A stretch of 64,000 nt of DNA, from contig JAQNBH010000005.1 in assembly GCA_028752905.1 (NCBI GenBank), forward strand, positions 6,374,502-6,438,501, read 5' to 3'. The stretch's first letter is position 1. Every line of letters begins with the position of its first letter. The notes under the pieces were generated by a model that did no database searches, had not been told where the DNA came from, and was given only the letters and a program-made list of their open reading frames with translations. This stretch comes from Cladorhizidae sp. MBARI D1340-BT2 (lineage: Eukaryota; Porifera; Demospongiae; Poecilosclerida; Cladorhizidae). Of this stretch, positions 55,869 to 64,000 are shown in pieces. A program made the position numbers and the translations under genes.

Positions 55869-56235
55869 GTTAGGTTAAAGCAATCTACAAATGTGTTGCT
55901 ATCATGTATGGCAATATATTTGCTATTCTGTGTTTTGCATCTGTCAAACAGACCCTTTACCAATTGGTATGCTTTTCACTTGCTGTAAATCACTTGCTGT
56001 AAAAGGGCTGTATGCATCTAACATAGAAGCTTTTGTTATAACACCCTCCAAGAGATTTGGGGGTGTTAATTATTGGACCAAACCTATAACGACCAAACCT
56101 ATAACCACAATTCTCAATTAGCTGTGATCACCATACTGAAATGCTCACCTTATGAAATGCTCACCTTAATTAATTTTCCATCAATTTTCCTAGTAGCTAA
56201 GTATAAGCTGGAAACAAGAGAAGAGGAGACAAAGA

Positions 56236-56420
56236 ATAACATTAAAATCACCTTCTCAATAATTAACTTCAAATTTTATTCACTCGACGTTTCGACTAGA
56301 TGCTCTAGTCTTCATCAGGAGAGCATCTAGTCAAAGCATCGAGTGAATAAAATTTGAAGTTGATTATTGAGGTGATTTTTTAATGTTATTATGTCAACTG
56401 AGAGTTCACTGAGAGTTCAC
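56236..56420. mobile_element. MITE family 1, copy 6 (best preserved)
   Basis: ACATTAAAATCACCTTCTCA, TATTCACTCGACGTTTCGAC, tip CTAGTCTTCATCAGGAGAGCATCTAG, right arm AATTTGAAGTTGATTATTGA; followed by TTATGTCAACTGAGAGTTCA, the same flank as copy 1. Confidence 0.85.
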
Positions 56421-56514
56421 TGGAAGAATAAAATTGCAAGGGTGATCACTTTTTTTGTCGTGAAAAACATGCTTGTAATTGCAACCACTTGATGACCATT
56501 GCCATTTATACTGG

Positions 56515-57560
56515 TCAGTGCTGTCATCTTAAGTGGATGTGGTCTACATGGCTAGAATCTTGTTATTCTAACCTGTTCCTTGTTTATGTACAGACAAAAG
56601 TACTTACTGTAGAAGCCATCTTTTTTGGTGTTGGTGATTGTGCCCACCTAGAGCCTCCATAGGAGAAATCCACCAACCAAGCTGAAGTGTTTATGTAGAC
56701 TCAGTAGGAGCTGCCCAGTGGCGAGGCTGAACTCTGCTTAGTTTTTCAGCACCCTTTGCCTAATTTGGCATGCTTTAGCGCCTGATGTATACACTCGTTT
56801 TGCAACTTTCTTTAATATCAAAAGAGAGCACACAGTTGATCTATATCTAGTTCATGCAGTGAAGCTTCAAAGTCGTAGCCGCAAGGTTTTGATAGTTTAG
56901 ACCCTCTTCACACGAACACAAGTCCACTTTAAAAATATACATATTCTAGTATTAATTTATGGTACTTGTGCAGCTCGATCAATCACAGTTGTCATAGCCA
57001 CTCAAGACTTGATGCTGGAAAGTAGTTACTAGGAAGAGTTGAGGGGGTGATTTCACTTCACATTCCAACCTGTGGTTCTAAAAGATAAACATGTATGGCA
57101 AAGCAAAAAATACCCCCAGAAAGCATACTGCACTGGCTACATTGTGGTTTATAAATCAGGAGATAGCGCATGAATGTGTGCAAAGACTTTAAATGGTAAA
57201 CCACGGTTTTTAGGCGTGGTCTCGCCTTATAATAAGCACATTAATTAGAGATTATGTCGTTGTCAATGACTCTTACCTGCCTTTTCTCCGCAACCAATAA
57301 ACAGTTTAGTCGTGGACATGCATTGGAGTTGGAGCCTTCTGGTGCTAAAATATCTCTGATAGGACATATTGTGCACAGTGGTAGGAAACATTAGATACAC
57401 GGGTACAAGATGGAGCCTTGGAGCTGAATTTTAAAAGCAGTTTACCACCTTAGCCAAGGGTTCAAGGTGCGCTGGGAGTCTGTATGGCGCTTGTAGTGGC
57501 CAAAACCACCATTTAGGCAGCTAAGAAGCTTGTGAGTTCTAGCCAAGATTCGTGCTTTGA
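56515..57560. repeat. Dispersed repeat family 3 copy, with MITE family 2 half copy at its left edge
   Basis: AGTGGATGTGGTCTACATGG (56534) is a family-2 arm. CTAGAGCCTCCATAGGAGAA / ATCCACCAACCAA, then TATCAAAAGAGAGCACACAG, GACATATTGTGCACAG and ACCACCATTTAGGCAGCTAA match blocks at 31-33.6 kb. Confidence 0.55.
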
Positions 57561-60129
57561 TTTTGTTTTATTCATAGCTGTCTGGCAGTGTCAAACATCC
57601 CCTTCCCCCCCTTCTGATGGTATTGATGTTGTCGGTCGCTGACAAGATGCTTAAATCCTAGAGTCTGTTAATGCCACTGCACATACTCTATATTTGGGGA
57701 AATGTATTCTTTGCGAGAATAAACTTCATACTTGTGTACGATTATTTTCAGCTAACCAGTTGATTTCTCTTACAATAATTTTTTTAATTTTTTGCCAACA
57801 TTTCAACCGAAATAAGACTGACATATTTCCGTTGAAACTTTGAAGAAGAATAAAACGCACACACAACCTAAAAAGATAGTTGAAGGAGAAACAAACTTCA
57901 TGGCGTCTAATTTCCAGTTAGCCACAAAGAGTCGTCGCACTAGAAACATCATTGTAATTCAATTTGTATCCTCCCGTTGTGTCGGAGCTCAAGGATGGTC
58001 GAGTTGAAAGGAGCTTAAAACTGCTACATTTGTGGCTAGCATGTCAACAAGCTAAGCGAGAGTGGTGTGCGTCCAACTGTTGAGTGACAAACATTCTTGA
58101 CCTTTTATTCTTCGACCTCGTGACTTGGCACCTTTAATGTCGAAGGGCAACGATGATGATAAGTAGTCTTGGAAGCATACAGTCCATTAGCATGCAGTGC
58201 ATTTTTGACTTGAGGTAAGTGCATGGCAACCACAGGCTCTGACAGTGCAGCTCAGGAATGATCAAGAGGTTGATATATAACTGCAGCTTACACGCCTACT
58301 AGCTGTATGTAGGTGTGCACTTATATTGTTGTTGTTGTTGTTGTTGACTGTGATGTTCTAATTAGTAAATATTTCGTGAGATATATTTTATGGTGATCTC
58401 CACCCACAAAAATTATTTAACAATGAAATATGTATACATTTGCAACTTAATTTAATTGTTATCCTGCGCATGCGCAAAGCTGGTAAAGTAATCGTGTTTT
58501 CTGTCAGCATATATTCCCTTCAGTTCTATTCCTGTGAGGTGGAGTCTAAGCTGTCCAAATGCATCCAGGATGGCATATATAATCCCTGGGGAACATCATC
58601 TCTCCCTCATAGTGCACCGCGTCCCTTAGTGTTACACCATTTACTTCTCTCCTCCTTTCTCCCTCCTCATTTCTGCCAGTCCACGTCTCTCTCCATCCTT
58701 CCCACATGTCTACCTGCAATACGCTCCTTGTTGAACACCACAAACGCACACTCCGCTGACTTCAATTTCATCTTTTCTTCCCCCCTCTTGGACAGAGTCC
58801 ATCTGTTGCACTTCAACTGCGTCCATGTGGCTGCTCTTCGAGAGGACCATGCACGCTGCCTTCTCTTCATGTGCTACATGCATTTAGCCTCCACATGGAA
58901 CTACTAAAGGTTTTAACTCTCTTCCTCATGAATCTGATTGCCTGTGACTTCCCCCCTCCCTTAATTTTAATACTTTTTTAACATTAGCATTGCAATAGTA
59001 TTGTAATTGGGGGGGGGGGGTATTAGAAGAGGTAAAAAAGGAGACATTTTTTTTTTGCTGCTTCTAATTTTTAAATGGTTATAGAGTCTATAGGCTTGTC
59101 CCCCATTTTTAAATTGTCACAAAAAATAAATCCAGCTAAAACCCTCTTTGACAGCTTCTTTGAGTCCTTAACAGATAGTTTAGCTCCAGAAATACTTTTA
59201 GTGTGCCTTGAATCCTTCATGAAGGTAGAAACGGGAAGCCCCAAAAGCCATCTATATCAATCTTCGTGGATCACCTCTTTTCTTCCACCCCCATAACTGG
59301 AGTATGTTAGTTACCACAAGACTTCAAATCTTCCAATGACTTGCAAGAGCAAATGTATTTCTCGACTCTGTAGAACACCAAAATCGGTAAGGATTGTCAA
59401 TGCATTAAATGCACTTGTGTTTGTGCAGTATTGGGTCTAACTGAGCTGAGTCAGCAAGCAGCTGCATGTTTGTTTTTACAAGAAGTGATCATCCTCACAA
59501 TCTTATTCTTGTGACAATAATTAACATCCAACAAGAGATGGTAACTACTTATGATCATGATCGTATATATATATGCAGTGTATGTATCATTAGTAATAAA
59601 CATGGTAGATATTAACATCTAAGATTGGTTAGTATGGTAACTACTTATGATCATGATCTTATTATATAATATACATAAATGTAGTGTATGTATAAACATG
59701 GTAGATATTAACATCTAAGATTGGTTAGTTCTGGTGTTACACTGAGTAACTTCTTGTTACTTGTAGGTGGCTGCTTGACTATAAAAACAAGCACAAATTG
59801 AAACAAGACAAAGTGTTCTATTAATAGCACGTGTGGTTTGTAGTGAAATTTGCACGAGTTAGTGGGACGGCAAAAAAATGCATGAGGCAAAGTTAGTGCA
59901 ATTGACCCAATTTCACTCTGAACCACATTATCTCGTGTTAATATCATCCAATAAGAATGGGCGAAGAAAATAAAACACTTCCGGCACTTCTGCATCTTTA
60001 TCAATAAATTGCTCCTTGTTAGCGTATCAATTAATTGCTCCTTAGTTAGCGAGCTACTATACTCGTCAGAATTGAATTTCCGTACTCCCCCCCCCAAATA
60101 ATAATAACATTGTGTTGCAGAATTTCTCA
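57561..60129. other. Right of B4GALT7 exon 1, no gene recognised
   Basis: Short frames only. A 155-codon + frame (58440-58907) and its minus shadows lie over a less AT-rich stretch with an acceptor-like TCTTGGACAG at 58796; no family seen. A near-duplicate of about 120 bp occurs at 59535-59610 and 59635-59730 (GGTAACTACTTATGATCATG, ATTAACATCTAAGATTGGTT). Confidence 0.5.
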
Positions 60130-60562
60130 ATGAATTTACTCACTCGATGTTATGACTAGAGCCCCTTTTTCAGGAATAATGATAGGGGCTCTAGCCTTCA
60201 TCAGGAATATTGATAGGGGCTCTAGCCTTCATCAGGAATAATGATAGGGGCTCTAGCCTTCATCAGAAATAATGACTAGATGCTCTAGCCTTCATCAGGA
60301 AATAACGAGATGCCCTAGCTTTCATCAGGAATAATGACTAGATGCCCTAGCCTTCATCAGGAATAATGACTAGATGCTCTAGCCGTCATCAGGAATAATG
60401 ACTAGATGCTCTAGCCTTCATCAGGAATAACCAGATGCCCTAGCCTTCATCAGGAATAATGACTAGATGCCCTAGCCTTCATCAGGAATAATGACTAGAT
60501 GCCCTAGCCTTCATCAGGAATAATGACTAGATGCCCTAGCCTTCATCAGGAATAACGAGATG
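60130..60562. repeat. Tandem array derived from MITE family 1 tip, about 13 units
   Basis: Units of 29-32 bp: GACTAGATGCTCTAGCC plus TTCATCAGGAATAAT, with variants GATAGGGGCTCTAGCC, CGAGATGCCCTAGC. The left edge (CAATGAATTTACTCACTCGA-TGTTATGACTAGAG) still resembles the MITE left arm, so the array arose by expansion of the hairpin tip. Confidence 0.9.
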
Positions 60563-61280
60563 CTAAGATTCGCGTGTTGATGACTATACCAATGTGATTT
60601 GCATGTGCTTATTAGGGAGCAATTTCACTTTTTACACCTCACTTTTTAAAAAACCGCTAACCAGTCCAATTGCGTTCTGATTGGCTAACGACTGTGAAAT
60701 ATCACGTCAATAGCCACTGGACTTGTCAATAACAATTTTTCTTTCTGTGCATCTGCATTTAAGGCATAGTGTTCATGTCTTCATTCTCCCCCAGTGGGGG
60801 ATAAATCAAATTTCACCACCACAGACATCTGGATGTCCAAAAAGGCAGAACATGATCCTCGGAGACCGACGATAACTGAGCAAGACCGACGATAACTGAG
60901 CATAAGCAGGGAGAAACAGTTAGCATCTGAGCCAGTTCATAGTTGGATTACTCTGCTTGCAGGCAGTCATGGCAACCGATTTCTTGTATACGACCCTGCC
61001 AGTCCTTCAGAAGATGTAAACAACAAGGTGTGAAGCATCCATGTTTAATTTCCCTGTACTCACTAGTTGTAGGCTCTCCTTTGCTCTTGCTCGTTGCTAT
61101 GGTGGGTGGCATGTTTCTCCCTGTACTCACTAGTTGTAGGCTCTCCTTTGCTCTTGCTCGTTGCTATGCTGGGTGGCATGTTGTGAGGATAATTGGACGT
61201 TCTGTTAAGTGTGTGTGAAGGCAGGAGTGGAATACCTCAACATGAAATAGGCACACTGTTTACTACCACCCCCAAAACCC
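60563..61280. other. Unique spacer with two local duplications
   Basis: GACCGACGATAACTGAGCA is doubled at 60862-60902. A block of about 67 bp (CTGTACTCACTAGTTGTAGG ... GGGTGGCATGTT) occurs in tandem at 61052-61117 and 61119-61184. No gene recognised. Confidence 0.7.
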
Positions 61281-61289
61281 TTGGGCTTT

Positions 61290-63960
61290 GATGTCCTTGT
61301 GGGTTCTTGTTTTTAGTGGCCAAAGATGTGGCTCTATCCAGACATTATGGCAGACATCACTTGGTAGATGTGATCGTTGGGAAATTCCCATACTTGCAGA
61401 TCAAAGCTTGGGTTGCACTCAAGTTTCGGTTGCAGACACAGTTGACAGGGAGCTGAGCAGGAAGCCATCTTTATCTCAAACAAAGAGCATCTTTTGAAAG
61501 CTCCTTTGTGGAGAGAGAAACCATGCTTGGCAATAGGAAGGTGGTGAGCCTGCTGGACACACTTTCCCTTTGCTATCTCAACTCTGTGCTGGAGTGAACT
61601 TGGATAGTGGATAATTCATTCTTGTGGTACTCTCCCCCTTCATACTGTTTGCAGATGACTTCGTGTGGATACTCTCTTGCTTACTTTTTTAGGGGTTCAA
61701 TGGTGGGAGCTGTAATTTTCACAGAATGTTTACTTTGGTTAACCGCTTCTGCAGTTGGGTTCGAGAGGAGACAGGCCGCCTAGACAGGCCGGCACAGCAA
61801 TGGGATCCCTCAGGGTCTGGTCTAAGCTGCCTCGGCCTGTGGTAGTTGTGGAAGACGTTGATGTATTTTGGTCTCCAAAGGATTGATGATGCCGGATTTG
61901 TGCGGCCAAGATACCGGTATGTCCATCTGGAGAGGCTCTCCACTTCTCTCACTAGCAAGACCACCTTATCTCCAATTGATTTCACGTTGTCATGGCGATG
62001 CCTATCTTGAAGCTCGGTCCTGAGTATGGGGGGTGGCCAGTGAGAACCAGAGCACCTCTTATTCGATACAAACCTTTCTATGGTAAGGGGTTTTCAATTA
62101 GCAAAATCAAACATTAGGCCCTCACCCGACCTTCTAATCACCAAGTAGGCCAGCGCTGCAGCCTCCGGACATAACAGGTCCCCATGAATATGTTACAGCC
62201 TTTCCTAAACTGGTCTGTTTGTGAGGCCTTGATCCAGGCCTAGATGGTCGCTGGGCCGCAGCTATTGTCGAGTCCACTGGTGTCAGATGCACCCCCTTTG
62301 TTGAACCCGTTACCCAATGGTATGCACAACTCTTCCACTCGTAGGAACCCAAAGAAACGCACCATTGCTGCTGCCCGTATTATTGTCGTGTCGTAGCTAA
62401 CACCTTGCCTCTCCCAAACCTCCTAGATTTTTATCGATCTCTCGGGGGTGATGGAAGCCCCTCTTGTCCTGGGCCGGCCTGTTTTGCTTGGGACACACCC
62501 TTTATGCCCTTCAACACGTGTTGGAGCCACGCCCAGCTGCCTATCTTGGTTTCAGCATACTCCATATGCACGAGTTGTTTTAGGTGACGTATAATTATTC
62601 TAAGCTAAGTAGCTATGAACTGGCATAATTGCAGACACAAAAGTGGATTAATCTGGTCAAAGTTGGGGCTAGGGCTACTGCCGAATTTTCTATATCGTCA
62701 CTTTGTTATAGCATAGGACTTCTGACTTGAGGGTGTTGAAACATCATGTTCCTCTGCTCTGCCCACCTCCTTGAGGTCCAGGCTGGTTTGGTGGTGCATG
62801 ACCTCCCCTGGGGTGGCTGAGGGCGCTGGATCTGCTTGTGGGAAGAGTGTGAGTAGCCTATTGTCCCTCGACAGGGCATCTGCTAGAGTGTTTTTAAGGT
62901 ATGTGGGCTGGGTGGGTGGTGCAGTCTAACGCTTAGGGCCATAATAAACACCAGGCTGACGAGGTGCATGACCTCCTTGTCCTGGCTGGTTTCTTTTGTT
63001 AGCGATTGAAGCCACTGCTCCATTGTTGCACCTTATTTGGACCATCCTCCACGACCATCTGTGCCTCCGAGCTATCATAATTGGGACTCGTTCCTTCCCC
63101 CTGCCGTGAATATGTTTAGTGGGTTCCGCCCATGTCGGCTGGACCCACCACTCTTTTCCACTTAAAGCTCCACAACCCTGGTCACATGATGTGCCTGAGG
63201 CGATCGTTGCTGCTGCTATCCCAATTATGATGTTTTTCATTAGCCTGCTGATTGGTGCCCACCACTTGATTGTCTGATCTGGCTCCTGCATTTAACCATA
63301 CAAAGTGGCCCAGTTGCTTTTCTGGTGCTGCTGGGTCAATTAGTCTCCGCTATATTTCAGATTCACCTGGGTCTCCCCCTGAAAAGGTAATTGTCCACTA
63401 CCTCCTGCCACTTCATGTCCAGCAGCAGTCGGTCCCACGGGTAGACAGGTACGTACCTGCCTGTACGTCTTGCTTGATGTCTTGTATTTGCTAACAGACA
63501 TCCCTTCATGTTGATCTGATCGACCACCCCGTTCACCGTCATCACGTAGCTCAGGCTGTCATGTTCTTTGCAAATGCCGTCATTCCCGCTGCAGAGGAGA
63601 CGGGCCCGGGATCACAGCCTCCATTTTCCAGGCATATTTTGGGGGGAATCACCGTGAATGGGCTGGTGGATTCCTAGTTGTTGTTTGTTGTTTCCTCTTC
63701 GCTGGAGCCCACCCTCTCAATACGAACCTGCGTCCTTTCCTCTCCCAAATACTCCACCGCCAGCTTGGCTTGGGTAGCGGCTGTTGTCAAGTTTGAGTTG
63801 ATTGTTTAGGCTTGTAATTGCATTTTACAAGTCATTATTGTTTATTATTCTTTATTGTTTATTATTGAAACAATCTTTCCTGCTCGGGCCATAAAATTGA
63901 TATTCACTTTCCTCAGATATCAAGATCCTTTGTTTTTGTTGTCTGCTCGCGAGCAGCTGC
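61290..63960 (-). mobile_element. DIRS/Ngaro-like retroelement, heavily decayed
   Basis: Minus-strand frames in the order expected for a tyrosine-recombinase retroelement: a reverse transcriptase piece (63363-63545, YRYVPVYPWDRLLLDMKWQE, fitting the VPVHPxDRHLLGMxW region); an RNase H-like piece (62926-63291, CGALSGKEWWVQPTW, then RMVQIRCNNGAVASI, where the usual DN is NN); and further frames (62134-62352, 61719-61985, about 61300-61490) where the recombinase should be, including ATQALICKYGNF in a shifted frame. Stops and frameshifts are frequent. GC content is clearly higher than in the neighbourhood, which agrees with separate origin. The 5' part runs past the window edge. Confidence 0.5.
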
Positions 63961-64000
63961 AGGAGTGACTGCCTTGTGCATGTCTCTCACTTTGCTAGGG

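Noticed and set aside
58440..58907. 155-codon frame with an acceptor-like site and opposite minus frames
   Set aside because: Pro/Leu/Ser/His-rich with no family; the minus frame CAFVVFNKERIA recalls a TMEM63-type motif, but the surrounding residues do not fit.
60160..60560. CRISPR-like array (regular short repeats)
   Set aside because: There are no unique spacers; units are contiguous and derive from a MITE in a eukaryotic genome.

Overview
The window looks like nuclear DNA of an early-branching animal, most probably a demosponge. It is AT-rich and full of introns with GT-AG borders, with TA-rich and AGCTAGCT-like runs, many minisatellites and small palindromic repeats. The genes belong to animal families: an acyl-CoA dehydrogenase, a ciliary EF-hand protein, the selenocysteine-pathway kinase PSTK, type II PI4-kinase, the proteoglycan-linker galactosyltransferase, and Ig-type receptors. 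The sponge assignment is inference; eukaryote and metazoan are much safer. There is no operon structure or CRISPR array, and I recognise no rRNA or intact tRNA gene.

Layout. 0.3-3.0 kb (+): last five exons of a short/branched-chain acyl-CoA dehydrogenase (ACADSB). 3.06-3.68 kb (-): small two-exon gene of unknown function. 3.84-4.25 kb (+): EFCAB10-like gene, head-to-head with it. 5.2-9.13 kb (-): complete seven-exon PSTK (348 aa). 9.30-21.7 kb (+): complete nine-exon PI4K2 (440 aa), head-to-head with PSTK across 168 bp; its introns hold a non-autonomous Helitron, three further minisatellites and a decayed piggyBac-like element. 21.9-34.9 kb (-): seven-exon receptor A (774 aa) with signal peptide, new-looking extracellular domains, one canonical Ig domain, one TM helix and a long basic/acidic tail. 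40.8-49.6 kb (-): paralogue receptor B with the same exon order and phases but a short tail; its first exon was not found. 50.70-54.46 kb: a nearly whole ISL2EU-type DNA transposon carrying two convergent decayed genes, a SWIM-YqaJ-PHD protein (+) and a THAP-DDE transposase (-). 55.5-55.9 kb (+): first exon of B4GALT7; the other exons were not found in the window. 61.3-64 kb (-): badly decayed DIRS/Ngaro-like retroelement.

I rebuilt the gene models by hand from splice sites, codon phase and family similarity recalled from memory. Every exon join given for ACADSB, PSTK, PI4K2 and receptors A and B keeps phase, and both complete housekeeping models come out close to the usual family length. The most interesting item is the tandem pair of fast-diverging Ig-type receptors (long tail versus short tail), with a possible cassette exon, a GC-AG intron and a minisatellite that copies a 3' splice site. 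Second is a palindromic MITE family that occurs about six times and whose hairpin tip has become a 13-unit tandem array near 60.3 kb.
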